The notes beneath the pieces were generated by a model. The model was not told the origin of the DNA. It saw only the letters and a list, made by a program, of their open reading frames with translations, and did not search any database. A stretch of 64,000 nt of DNA, from assembly GCF_032678705.1 (NCBI RefSeq), contig NZ_JAVTSS010000002.1, positions 2,166,067 to 2,230,066 on the forward strand, read 5' to 3'. This DNA is from Pedobacter frigiditerrae. Lineage in GTDB: Bacteria; Bacteroidota; Bacteroidia; Sphingobacteriales; Sphingobacteriaceae. A program made the position numbers and the translations under genes. This document shows positions 53,909 through 62,562 of the stretch, one piece after another. Within the stretch, counting starts at the first letter, position 1, and each line of letters opens with the position of its first letter.

Positions 53909-54648
53909 TCAATCAACTTAAAAACAACATTTGTTTGGTAGCTCATTACTATTGGTCTTCCATATTTCATTCCAGGAATCCACTTTCTACTATGCTTTAA
54001 AATCTCTAAAACTGCTTCATCACATCCGTAACCAAGACTATTTATAATTTTGGGAAATAGCAATTTGCCATCTTTTGCGATTGTAAATTCTGCCGTTACA
54101 GCTCCCTCTATGTTATTCTTTATGGCATTTGAAGGATATTTTAGATTTTTATAAATAAATTCCTTGAATTTCTTTTCACCACCAGGGTATTCTGGTTTTA
54201 CTGAAATATTACAACACCCAATATTATCGATTGGGGTTAACTTAAATTCTGTTGTTTTCTTTTTAGAAGTTCTAGTAGCAGAAACAATAACTGCCTCTTT
54301 ATTATAATTGTTTGTACTCGGCCAAACCATGATATTTAAAAATCTACTTCCACGATTAAAAAAAATATGCTCATTGTTCAATGCGAAGAAGGTTAGAGTA
54401 TCTGTAGGTTTAATTCCCACTAATTTAAAGTTCCCGAGACTGTCGGTTGTAGCCCCAACTTTTAGTTGTAAGTATTGATTGTGCTGAGATTTTGTTTCGA
54501 TGTAAACATTTGCAAGCTTGCTGCCATCGCCAGCTATTAATCTCCCGCTAACATTTATGGTGTCTAGTTTTATTTTCTTAGGTTCTGTTTGTGCAAGTGC
54601 ATTTAATACGAGTACTAAATTAAGTAAGAACAGTACGAGTTTTTTCAT
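53905..54648 (-). CDS. CarboxypepD_reg plus TonB_C domain protein
   Basis: The protein has 247 residues from the ATG at 54648, where a signal peptide starts (MKKLVLFLLNLVLVLNALAQ). Residues about 27-105 form a CarboxypepD_reg-like sandwich (NVSGRLIAGDGSKLANVYIETK). The last 100 residues are a TonB C-terminal domain (PEYPGGEKKFKEFI, YPSNAIKNNIEGAVTAEF, WIPGMKYGRPI). A classical TonB has an uncleaved TM anchor and a Pro-rich linker; both are missing, so this is either a periplasmic TonB_C protein or a non-energising paralogue. It sits 35 bp after recN on the same strand. Confidence 0.8.
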   Translation of the reverse strand: MKKLVLFLLNLVLVLNALAQTEPKKIKLDTINVSGRLIAGDGSKLANVYIETKSQHNQYLQLKVGATTDSLGNFKLVGIKPTDTLTFFALNNEHIFFNRGSRFLNIMVWPSTNNYNKEAVIVSATRTSKKKTTEFKLTPIDNIGCCNISVKPEYPGGEKKFKEFIYKNLKYPSNAIKNNIEGAVTAEFTIAKDGKLLFPKIINSLGYGCDEAVLEILKHSRKWIPGMKYGRPIVMSYQTNVVFKLID

Positions 54649-54683
54649 AAAATGAGGATGAAAACTGAAAGCGAATTCCACAA

Positions 54684-56336
54684 CTACCCCAACAACTCTT
54701 TCGCATTTTGCAAAGCTGATGCACCTGGATTTTTACCACTTAACATTTCTGCAATAGCACTAACCCTTTCGTCTGGCGATAACTTTTTAATACCGGTTGT
54801 TGTTTTGTTATTCCCTTCATTTTTATAAACAAAATAATGAGAATTACCCTTTGCAGCAATTTGAGGTAAGTGTGTTATTGATAAAATCTGCATGTCAATT
54901 CCTAAATCAGCAATCACATCTCCAACTTTTAAGGCGGTTTCTCCAGAAATACCTGTATCAATCTCATCAAATATTAAAGTTGGTAAAGAAGTATGTTTGG
55001 CTAATAAAGATTTAATAGCTAACATTAATCGAGATAATTCTCCGCCAGATGCGACTTTATTAACTGGAGCTGGTGTTTGTCCTGCATTGGCCGAAAACAA
55101 TAATTGTATCTCATCCAAGCCATCTTTGTTCAACTCTATTAAAGGCTGATGAGCAAAAACCAATTTCGCATTTGGCATTCCTACTTGTTGTAAAGTTTTG
55201 CCTGTTGCAACCTCAACCACTTTAATTGCTTTTTTACGATTTAAGCTTAATTCTTGAGCTTGTTTCGTCAACTCGTTCTTAAGCAATTCGATTTCTTTTT
55301 TCAAAGTCTCAATTTGCTCATCAGACGAAAGCAATTGACTTAAACTATCTTCCAGTTTCTGTTGAACAGCCAGTAGTTCTGTATTGTTGGCAACACGGTG
55401 TTTTTGTTGCAGTGTATACAAAATATCCAGCCGTTGCTGAATAATTGATAGTCTTTCTCCACTATGCAAAGTGTTACTTTCAAGTACTGAAGTTTCATCT
55501 GCAATGTCTTTTATTTCTATAATGCTCGAACGCAGGCGCTCATACAACACATTAATTTCAGGGTCAAATTTCTCAATATTCTGTAATTGTAATGAAGCTT
55601 CCTTTAAAATACTAGTGGCTGAAATCTCGTTTTCGGTAAGTAGGGAAGCGGCTGTCAACAAGTTTCTCTTGATACTTTCTGCATGAGTTAATTTTTCTAA
55701 CTCTAATTCCAATTCCTCTTGTTCGCCTTCTTTTAAAGCGGCTTGTTCTAATTCGTTAAACAAAAACTGTTCGTAATCTTGTTTGCCGCGGGCTTCATCA
55801 GCTTTGTCAATCAATTCCTTTAATTGCTGATTATCCTGCTTTAGTTTTTTAAAGCCAGTTCTATATTGCGTTAAAAGAGCAGTATGGTTTGCTAAAGCAT
55901 CAATAATTAGTAATTGAAAATCGCTATCGTTAATCTCTTTCGTTGCATGTTGAGAATGGATATCTATCAACTTTTCGCCTACTTGTTTTAGTATGGCCAA
56001 GTTAACTGGTGTATCATTAATAAAAGCCCTTGATTTCCCATCCATCGAAATTTCCCGACGTAAAATACTTTCCTTAAAAAAATCTAAATCATTAAGCTCA
56101 AAAATGGTCTTTAGCTTTTCATCCGCCAGTAAAAACACACCTTCAATAACACATTTTTTATCTTGGTTAAAAAAGTATTTACTCTCTGCTCTTTGACCTA
56201 AAATCAGTGATAATGCACCTAGAATGATAGATTTTCCAGCTCCAGTTTCACCAGTAATAATATTTAGTCCCTTGTCAAATTCAATGTCAAGGCTGTCAAT
56301 TAAAGCGTAGTTGCGTATAGAAAGTTTTTGTAGCAT
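54684..56336 (-). CDS. recN: DNA repair protein RecN
   Basis: This 550-residue SMC-like ATPase begins MLQKLSIRNYALID. Walker A is GETGAGKS (about residues 30-37), a long coiled coil covers about 150-390, and the ABC signature SGGELSRLMLAIK (about 428) is followed by Walker B LIFDEIDTGISG (about 449). It acts in recombinational repair of double-strand breaks. It belongs to the conserved Bacteroidota cluster bamD-rpoZ-coaBC-porD-recN but is here separated from porD by the BlaI/M56 pair. Confidence 0.95.
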   Translation of the reverse strand: MLQKLSIRNYALIDSLDIEFDKGLNIITGETGAGKSIILGALSLILGQRAESKYFFNQDKKCVIEGVFLLADEKLKTIFELNDLDFFKESILRREISMDGKSRAFINDTPVNLAILKQVGEKLIDIHSQHATKEINDSDFQLLIIDALANHTALLTQYRTGFKKLKQDNQQLKELIDKADEARGKQDYEQFLFNELEQAALKEGEQEELELELEKLTHAESIKRNLLTAASLLTENEISATSILKEASLQLQNIEKFDPEINVLYERLRSSIIEIKDIADETSVLESNTLHSGERLSIIQQRLDILYTLQQKHRVANNTELLAVQQKLEDSLSQLLSSDEQIETLKKEIELLKNELTKQAQELSLNRKKAIKVVEVATGKTLQQVGMPNAKLVFAHQPLIELNKDGLDEIQLLFSANAGQTPAPVNKVASGGELSRLMLAIKSLLAKHTSLPTLIFDEIDTGISGETALKVGDVIADLGIDMQILSITHLPQIAAKGNSHYFVYKNEGNNKTTTGIKKLSPDERVSAIAEMLSGKNPGASALQNAKELLG

Positions 56337-56397
56337 ATCGTGATGCTAAATTAAGATAAAAGCAAATAGCTTTCAACAACCATAACATTTAAATAAC

Positions 56398-56430
56398 AAA
56401 AAAGGACAAGAAGTTAATCTTGCCCTTTTC
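56398..56430 (-). terminator. Terminator after the M56 peptidase gene
   Basis: Reverse-strand stem AAAAGGGCAAGA / TCTTGTCCTTTT with one mismatch is followed by TTTTTTGTTA, 24 bp after the stop codon. Confidence 0.8.
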
Positions 56431-56453
56431 ATCGTATCATTTGTTTGGTGTTG

Positions 56454-58466
56454 TTAATTCTGTAGCGGAACAGCTTTAAATTCAATTCCTTTCTCAAGTT
56501 TTAAAGTTTTTAGCGGAACTGCCTCAAAGTTTAAGTTTTTCAGTGTTTCAAACTTTAAGTTTGGATTTGCTAATAAAACATCGCTAACGTTTAAATTTAA
56601 TTTAGTTATGGTAGCAAGATTCGCAGTTAATGGTAAAAGTGCTTTTTGTACATCTAAATTGCTATCAAATAATAAGAACGCTTTATCACTTTTAATTCCT
56701 TTAGCTTTCTTTAACTCTTCTACCTCGCTATCATATTTCTTTCTTAATTCCTTATATTCTGGCGAATCATAAAGCTTTTTCATATCCTCCATTTTCTGTT
56801 TCCACTCTGGTGAGCTGAATTTTTTATTCATCTCTTCAGCATTTTTTTGAATGTCGGCCATTTTAGATTTCCATTCTGGAGAGTTAAATTTCTTTTGAAT
56901 CTCCTCAGCATTTTTCTGAATCTTCGCCATATTCTCTTTCCACTCTTGTGACTCGAATTTTTTGGCCATTGCTAAACTCTGCTCTTGAATTTTCGCCATT
57001 TTGTCTTTCCACTCTGGAGAGTTAAACTTCTTTTCCAACTCTTTAGAATTAAGCTCAATCTTCGCCATTTTGTCTTTCCACTCTGGAGAGTTGAATTTCT
57101 TTTCTAGTTCTTTAGAATTGAATTCTATTTTAGCCATCTTTTCTTTCCACTCTGGAGAGTTGAATTTTTTCTCAAGCTCTTTAGAGTTAAATTCTATTTT
57201 AGCCATCTTTTCTTTCCATTCAGGCGAATTAAATTTTTTCTCAAGTGCAGCTAACTTCCTTTTTACACTATCAGGTAAGTCATCCATAGATGTGTATATT
57301 ACCTCTTTGCCGTCATCATTTCTAATAATTGCCTTAAATTGTTTCTTCTTTTTTTTAGTGGTATCGGTATCGGCCTTAGCGTATACTTGCTCTATTATCG
57401 CTTTAGTTTCAGTGGCAGATGGTTTTAACAAGGTTAAAGTCGGCGCTTTTTTAGCTTTAATCGTCTCTTCTTTTGTAGGATTAATCCACGCTAGTGAAGC
57501 CACGGTGGCAATAGTTAAGGTTAAGATAAAAAATTGCTGTTTAGCATTGATATAATTCGTTTTCATGTCTGTGATTCTTTTAATACGTTGGTACAAATGT
57601 TGATTGGTTCCTGTTGCCGCTAACGACAAAGTTGGGGTTTGTTTGTCTTTTAATAATTCTAATTTTAAAAGAGCGTGTGCATAAGTTAACGGAGTGCCTG
57701 TGAAATTAACCACCAAGTCATCGCAAGCATGTTCTCTTTCTATATGTATGAATTTGGTGGTAAGCCATACAAATGGATTGAAAAACAACAACGTTTCTAT
57801 ACAAGTTTTAACAAGGTTGATTAGATAATCGTTACGACGAATGTGTGAAAGTTCGTGTATCAAAATCGCTTCAACTTGTTTGGCATCCAATTGTGTAGCT
57901 AATACAACTGGAAATAATACAACAGGTTTAAAATAGCCAACTACTAAAGGCACGTTAACTTTAGCAGAAAGATAAAATTTAACCGTTTTATTAATCTTTA
58001 ATTGAGAGAGTGTTAATTCAAAAATAGCTTTCCACTCTGCGGGTACAGCTAATGTACTTGCTTGTTTAAGCTGTTTAAGTTTTTGGTAGCCCGATATTAA
58101 AACTACTAATTGAAAGCTAATTCCGATAAGGTATACAAATACGATTACAGGGAAATAGGCTTCGGTTTTGATGTTAAAGCTTCCACTTAATCGAGTTAAA
58201 TCCTGATAAGCAATTTGGTTGATAGCTATGTTTTTAATTGCTGCGCCATCAGTTGGTAGTTCGAATAACGAAATAAACGTTACGCAGAAACTAATCAGCA
58301 TTAAAACTAAAGAACCAAAAGCAAAGTTGTGTTTTATCCTTGCATTAGTTTTAGGCCAAGCCATCAAGGCGATGAATAAAATAGCATAAATGATTGCTCC
58401 TTGCCATAACGAATGAAGAATGCTCCATCCAATAGCTTTAACCAAGTTGTTTACAATAGCTTCCAT
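56454..58466 (-). CDS. BlaR1/MecR1-type M56 metallopeptidase with tandem repeats
   Basis: This 670-residue membrane protein has four N-terminal TM helices and the cytosolic zinc-protease motif HELSHIRRNDYL (about residues 203-214), with the downstream REHACDDL, as in the M56 family. It would sense a signal and cleave the BlaI-type repressor encoded 3 bp upstream. After the last TM helix (about 310-325) there is no penicillin-binding domain. Instead come seven tandem 23-residue repeats (KKFNSPEWKEKMAKIEFNSKELE pattern, about 410-570), then a leucine/asparagine-rich tail. Confidence 0.85.
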   Translation of the reverse strand: MEAIVNNLVKAIGWSILHSLWQGAIIYAILFIALMAWPKTNARIKHNFAFGSLVLMLISFCVTFISLFELPTDGAAIKNIAINQIAYQDLTRLSGSFNIKTEAYFPVIVFVYLIGISFQLVVLISGYQKLKQLKQASTLAVPAEWKAIFELTLSQLKINKTVKFYLSAKVNVPLVVGYFKPVVLFPVVLATQLDAKQVEAILIHELSHIRRNDYLINLVKTCIETLLFFNPFVWLTTKFIHIEREHACDDLVVNFTGTPLTYAHALLKLELLKDKQTPTLSLAATGTNQHLYQRIKRITDMKTNYINAKQQFFILTLTIATVASLAWINPTKEETIKAKKAPTLTLLKPSATETKAIIEQVYAKADTDTTKKKKKQFKAIIRNDDGKEVIYTSMDDLPDSVKRKLAALEKKFNSPEWKEKMAKIEFNSKELEKKFNSPEWKEKMAKIEFNSKELEKKFNSPEWKDKMAKIELNSKELEKKFNSPEWKDKMAKIQEQSLAMAKKFESQEWKENMAKIQKNAEEIQKKFNSPEWKSKMADIQKNAEEMNKKFSSPEWKQKMEDMKKLYDSPEYKELRKKYDSEVEELKKAKGIKSDKAFLLFDSNLDVQKALLPLTANLATITKLNLNVSDVLLANPNLKFETLKNLNFEAVPLKTLKLEKGIEFKAVPLQN
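56757..57239 (-). repeat. Seven tandem 69-bp repeats within the M56 gene
   Basis: Units start every 69 bp from 57239 down to 56825. Four copies are nearly identical at DNA level; the last three are diverged. They encode a charged 23-residue helical unit with a fixed PEW core. The repeat creates a long antisense open frame on the + strand, which is a shadow. Confidence 0.9.
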
Positions 58467-58469
58467 TGA

Positions 58470-58847
58470 TTATTTGTTTTCAAGTTTATCTAAATATTCC
58501 TTAATCAAATCTATCTCTTCTTTGCTCGCCGTTTTATTTCCTAAAGCCTGCATAACTAATCTTGCTGCAGAACCATTAAATACATTATCTATCATTTTAT
58601 TAACCAATTGTTGTTGCGTTTTTTCTTGGTTAACTATCGCTCTATAGATATGTGTTTTTGAACTTGTGTCTCTGTCTACTAATCCTTTCTCATGCATAAT
58701 TTGCATCAGTTTTAAACTAGTAGTATAACCTGCATCTTTTTTATTTAAAGCCTCATGCACTTCACGAACTGTACAGTTTCCTTTTTTCCAAAGTACCTGT
58801 AAAATTTCCATTTCGCCTTCTGTTGGTTTGATGTTTGTATTGCTCAT
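58470..58847 (-). CDS. BlaI/MecI/CopY-family repressor
   Basis: This 125-residue winged-helix repressor begins with PTEGEMEILQVLW (about residues 7-19) and continues CTVREVHEALNKKDAGYTTSLKLMQIM (recognition helix region, about 25-51), typical BlaI/MecI. The C-terminal half is the dimerisation domain that contains the family cleavage site. It is co-transcribed with the M56 peptidase (3 bp gap). Two palindromic operator candidates lie around its own -7 box, implying autorepression. Confidence 0.93.
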   Translation of the reverse strand: MSNTNIKPTEGEMEILQVLWKKGNCTVREVHEALNKKDAGYTTSLKLMQIMHEKGLVDRDTSSKTHIYRAIVNQEKTQQQLVNKMIDNVFNGSAARLVMQALGNKTASKEEIDLIKEYLDKLENK

Positions 58848-58857
58848 TTTGTTACAC

Positions 58858-58897
58858 TACGAATTTTTTCGTATTCAAATGTACGAATGTATTCGTA
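58858..58897 (-). promoter_or_regulatory. Promoter and twin BlaI operator candidates
   Basis: Two 16-bp dyads, TACGAA-N4-TTCGTA (58858-58873) and TACGAAT-N2-ATTCGTA (58882-58897), are 24 bp apart centre to centre. Between them, reverse-strand TACATTTG (58876-58883) is an exact TAnnTTTG -7 box. The downstream dyad would cover the start point; the upstream one touches the -7 box. Confidence 0.7.
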
Positions 58898-58957
58898 TAA
58901 TCAAAATTATTTAACCAAAATTTAACAAATATTTTTAGAAATAGGGCTGGTGTGGGC

Positions 58958-59860
58958 TTAACGGGCTTTTTTTAGACTCTCGTATTTATTGATATTGGCT
59001 GGGTCTATGTCGCTCAAGAAATTATAAGCTTTAATTCTGTCTTGCGGATTAACCATATTAGAAAGCACATTCGTAATTTCTTCTGCCTTTGTGGCGAAGT
59101 AAACATTAGGAAATATAGAGCCTAGCTTTTGTCTATCTAATTGTTGTAGCGATGGTAGAAATGACAAAATGTTACTAGCACCATTACCAACATTTTCTTG
59201 CAGTTTATCTAAACCATTAAAGTGATAGTCGTAAATGAAAATTCTTAAATCCTTAAAAGTATTATCTAATAAATTTTGATTTAGCCAGTAGCGATTACGT
59301 AGTCCATCAAAAGCTTTCCACCCTTTATTGCCTCCCGTTTGTGCAATATTTAAAACGTTTTGCGCTTTGTTATAAAATGATGAACCGCCTAGTTTGCTAA
59401 AACTATCCTTGTCTAAACCGATAATCGTATAGGCATAATAGGCCAAAAGCGAACTTAAATTTCCAATTAAATTCTGGTCCGAAAAGTCTAAAGATTGCCC
59501 GTCGCTGTAGCCAAAATCAAAATCCTTATCACTAATATTTAATAGTGTACTGTAATATGAGCTATTGTAAACGGGTCTGTTAGATTGTATTTGAGCTTCA
59601 GCAGTATAGCCCGAACTACCATCCCAACTAGTAATGGTAATTACAAAATTGCATGTAATTCTCTCTTGTGGCGTATAACTTTCGCTAGTCCACTTGTTAT
59701 TATTCAAAAAATCTCTGATGGTATTTTGAAGTAGCTCTAAGTTTTTCTTGTTAATGTTGGAGATGTTTGGAGCTAGTATCTGCACACGACTGCTTAATTC
59801 TTGGCTTTTTACAAAGCCGCAAACAAACATTAGAACAATAAAAACTAATACTTTTCTCAT
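58958..59860 (-). CDS. porD: Type IX secretion-associated protein PorD (DUF4835)
   Basis: The 300-residue precursor has a signal peptide (MRKVLVFIVLMFVCGFVKSQ). The mature chain matches the DUF4835/PorD family: LSSRVQILAPNIS at the start, RITCNFVITI, AEAQIQSNRPVYNSSY (about residues 84-99), and a helical C-terminal half. PorD is associated with the type IX secretion/gliding apparatus of Bacteroidota, though its exact role is unclear. Its start overlaps the coaBC stop by 4 bp, so they are translationally coupled. Confidence 0.88.
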   Translation of the reverse strand: MRKVLVFIVLMFVCGFVKSQELSSRVQILAPNISNINKKNLELLQNTIRDFLNNNKWTSESYTPQERITCNFVITITSWDGSSGYTAEAQIQSNRPVYNSSYYSTLLNISDKDFDFGYSDGQSLDFSDQNLIGNLSSLLAYYAYTIIGLDKDSFSKLGGSSFYNKAQNVLNIAQTGGNKGWKAFDGLRNRYWLNQNLLDNTFKDLRIFIYDYHFNGLDKLQENVGNGASNILSFLPSLQQLDRQKLGSIFPNVYFATKAEEITNVLSNMVNPQDRIKAYNFLSDIDPANINKYESLKKAR

Positions 59861-61056
59861 TTGGTAATTAACTTTAATATTTCGTTACAAATATCTTTTG
59901 CCACTTCAACTTTAGATTTTGTATCGAAACTAACTTTATCTAAAGCTTTATTAAATATAGTTATTTTATTGGTTTCTGTTTTAAAACCAGCACCTTTGTC
60001 ATTTAGTGAATTTAGCACAATCAAATCTAAGTTCTTCTTCGCTAATTTTTCTTGTGCATAAAACTCTTCGTTTTCAGTTTCTAAGGCAAAGCCGATTAAT
60101 AACTGATTTTCCTTTTTTTGCTTTCCAAGCGTAGCTAAAATGTCAGTTGTCTTTTTTAGATTGATACTAAAATCATCAGCTGCCTTTTTAATTTTTTGGT
60201 TAGCAACATCAATAGGAGTGTAGTCAGCCACTGCTGCACTCATAATTATAATATCACTTTGCTCCGCATGCAATGTGCAAGCCATAAGCATGTCATTAGC
60301 GCTAACAACATCAATTCTCTTTAAGTCCGCATTTGTTTTTTCGGCTGTTGGCCCAGTAACTAATGTTACTTCAGCACCTAAATACACTATTTGATTAGCT
60401 AAGGCAAAACCCATTTTACCAGACGAATGATTTCCTATAAAACGTACAGGGTCAATTGCTTCATAAGTTGGTCCAGCCGTTACTAAAACTTTTTTTCCCA
60501 ATAGGGGAAGACTTTTTTTAATGTCAGTATTTAAGAAAGCCACAATTTCATCAGGTTCAGCCATCCTGCCTTCACCATATAAACCACTAGCTAATTCGCC
60601 ACTATTTGGAGAGATAACCGTATTGCCGAAAGACTTTAGTCGTTCAATATTCTCTTGTGTGCTTTCATGCTTCCACATATCGAGATCCATTGCTGGAGCG
60701 AAGTACACAGGGCATTTAGCAGATAAATAAACGGCAGTTAATAAATTATCACACAATCCATTTGCCATTTTGCCAATTGTATTGGCGCTAGCAGGAGCAA
60801 TAATCATATAATCGGCCCAAAGACCTAATTCTACATGATTACTCCAAACGCCAGTTTCTGGTTCGAAATATTGTGTGTAAACAGGATTTTTAGAAAGGGT
60901 AGCCAGTGTTAGAGGTGTAATGAAATTACAAGCATCTGTCGTAAGAATAACCTTAACGTTTGCGCCAGCCTTGATAAGTGCTCTTACCAATAAGGCCGAT
61001 TTATATGCCGCAATACTGCCGCAAACGCCAAGGAGAATATTTTTATTGCTAATCAT
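59857..61056 (-). CDS. coaBC: Bifunctional CoaBC (phosphopantothenoylcysteine synthetase/decarboxylase)
   Basis: This 399-residue enzyme makes 4'-phosphopantetheine for CoA synthesis. The N-terminal flavoprotein decarboxylase has GVCGSIAAYK, catalytic His in NHVEL (about residue 73) and PASANT (about 91). The later substrate-clamp motif is PAMDLDMW (about 122), with Asp where E. coli has Asn. The CoaB synthetase has VTAGPTYEAIDPVRFIGNHSSGKMG (about 190-214) and KIKK. I use ATG 61056; a TTG 15 bp upstream is less likely. Cytosolic. Confidence 0.94.
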   Translation of the reverse strand: MISNKNILLGVCGSIAAYKSALLVRALIKAGANVKVILTTDACNFITPLTLATLSKNPVYTQYFEPETGVWSNHVELGLWADYMIIAPASANTIGKMANGLCDNLLTAVYLSAKCPVYFAPAMDLDMWKHESTQENIERLKSFGNTVISPNSGELASGLYGEGRMAEPDEIVAFLNTDIKKSLPLLGKKVLVTAGPTYEAIDPVRFIGNHSSGKMGFALANQIVYLGAEVTLVTGPTAEKTNADLKRIDVVSANDMLMACTLHAEQSDIIIMSAAVADYTPIDVANQKIKKAADDFSINLKKTTDILATLGKQKKENQLLIGFALETENEEFYAQEKLAKKNLDLIVLNSLNDKGAGFKTETNKITIFNKALDKVSFDTKSKVEVAKDICNEILKLITK

Positions 61057-61102
61057 TTTACCTTTGTACAATTACAAGGGGCAATTTAAGCAAAGGCTTC
61101 AA

Positions 61103-61429
61103 CTATTTTTGTTCTTTCGAAGGATTTCTGTGATAAATTTTATCATTCAAAAATTCATCAATTGCAATTAAGCTAGGCTTAGGCATACGTTCGTAATGCT
61201 TGCTAATTTCAATTTGTTCCCTGTTCTCAAAAATCTCTTCCAAATTATCATTAGATGATGCAAACTCGGCTAATTTACCGTGCAACTCTTCCTTCATGTT
61301 ATTAGATATTTGATTAGCCCTTTTAGAAATTATAACTAACGACTCATAAATATTGTCAGTAGTTCTATCTAAATCATGTACATTTCTCGTTACCGTAGTA
61401 TTTGGTATAGCGGGTTTTGGTGTATTCAT
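61103..61429 (-). CDS. rpoZ: RNA polymerase omega subunit, Bacteroidota Rpb6-type
   Basis: This 108-residue protein contains TTDNIYESLVIISKRANQI (about residues 23-41), the Rpb6/omega core helix, followed by an acidic segment and HYERMPKPSLIAIDEFL. It should bind the RNA polymerase beta' subunit. It overlaps the bamD stop by one base (ATGA-type coupling) and precedes coaBC. Sequence is divergent from proteobacterial omega, as usual in this phylum. Confidence 0.85.
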   Translation of the reverse strand: MNTPKPAIPNTTVTRNVHDLDRTTDNIYESLVIISKRANQISNNMKEELHGKLAEFASSNDNLEEIFENREQIEISKHYERMPKPSLIAIDEFLNDKIYHRNPSKEQK

Positions 61430-62367
61430 TATTTTATTGGGGTTTTAATCTCTACTTTCTTATTTGTACTATCTTTTTGTTTTTTACCTTGACTTTCTAA
61501 GGCATTATATTTTGCAATTAAAGCAGCTTCTTCAGCTAAAACCTTTTTAGCATTTACTATTCCAGCCTCACTATCGTCCTTTAATTGTTTAGCTTCTTTT
61601 GCAAGTTTGCTATTAGGGTAGCCTTCAGTAAATTCGTTATAATAACCAATCGCTTCAGTATAACGTTCTTCTTGTCTGTTAGCATAACTGTTTTTTGCAT
61701 ACATATATTGCGATTTCACAATTAACAAGTTCATTTCTTCAGCAAACTTAATGTCCGGAAATTCAGTTTGAGCCGTCTTTAAAGCAATTACTGCAGCTTT
61801 ATAGTTCGAAATGTCGTAAGCCCCCATGGTGTAATATAACTTTGCATTCTCAAAAGCTTTCGTCTCTAACTTATTTCTAAGGTCAGAAATGTATTGGGCA
61901 GCTTGCGTAGCCCTATCACTCTTAGGGTATAAGTTAATAAATAACTGTAAGGCATCAATAGCTTTATAAGTATTCTCTTGGTCTAAAGACGATTTCGGAG
62001 AATCTAAATAATAACAATAAGCACCCATATATCTACATTCTTCAGCATTTTTACTTGCTGGGTAGGTCTCTGCAAACTCTTTAAACTTGTAACGTGCTGT
62101 TGTATAATCCTTTAATCGATATAAAGTAAAAGCGTAATAGTAATTTAAATCTTCTGCTTCTGCAGTTCCTCTATATTTTTGTGCCAAGCCTTCAAACAAA
62201 ATTAAAGCCTTAGAATAATCCTTCTTGTTGTATAATCTAATACCTTCTTGGTATTTTTTGGCAACATCATTACTTAGGCGCAATTTTTCAAACTTGCTTT
62301 TACAGCCAGCTGTGCCCAATAAAATGATGGTAAAACTTAAAATAAGTAAGTGTTTAATTTTAAACAT
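61429..62367 (-). CDS. bamD: Outer-membrane assembly lipoprotein BamD
   Basis: The 312-residue precursor has lipobox GTAGC (Cys22). TPR repeats run along the chain: YQEGIRLYNKKDYSKALILFEGL, YYYAFTLYRLKDYTTARYKFKEFAETYP and further copies to about residue 265. The C-terminus is Lys/Gln rich. BamD is the essential partner of BamA in folding outer-membrane barrels. It is the first gene of the bamD-rpoZ-coaBC-porD cluster; a -7 box ends 4 nt before the ATG. Confidence 0.92.
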   Translation of the reverse strand: MFKIKHLLILSFTIILLGTAGCKSKFEKLRLSNDVAKKYQEGIRLYNKKDYSKALILFEGLAQKYRGTAEAEDLNYYYAFTLYRLKDYTTARYKFKEFAETYPASKNAEECRYMGAYCYYLDSPKSSLDQENTYKAIDALQLFINLYPKSDRATQAAQYISDLRNKLETKAFENAKLYYTMGAYDISNYKAAVIALKTAQTEFPDIKFAEEMNLLIVKSQYMYAKNSYANRQEERYTEAIGYYNEFTEGYPNSKLAKEAKQLKDDSEAGIVNAKKVLAEEAALIAKYNALESQGKKQKDSTNKKVEIKTPIK

Positions 62368-62371
62368 TGTG

Positions 62372-62379
62372 CAAAGATA
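62372..62379 (-). promoter_or_regulatory. -7 promoter box of the bamD operon
   Basis: Reverse-strand TATCTTTG matches TAnnTTTG and ends 4 nt before the bamD ATG. Confidence 0.55.
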
Positions 62380-62562
62380 AGGTAATAATACGATAACGTC
62401 AATTAAAAATAATTACCGCTAAGCTAAATAAAGCCTTTCAAGCCGTCAAACACTTAACAATTTTTAACATACACTACACTTAGAAAGACAAACTGAAGCA
62501 ATACGGCGCTTTAATATTTCATTCCTACCATAAAGACATAAATGGTACTTATCGCTAGAACG

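Noticed and set aside
57001..57555. 184-codon open frame on the + strand opposite the M56 gene
   Set aside because: It is the antisense of the 69-bp tandem repeats; its apparent repeats (SFHSGELNFFS) mirror the real coding strand.
61059..61066. + strand TACCTTTG at the coaBC start
   Set aside because: It matches a -7 box, but no + strand gene follows; it is inside the coaBC initiation region by chance.
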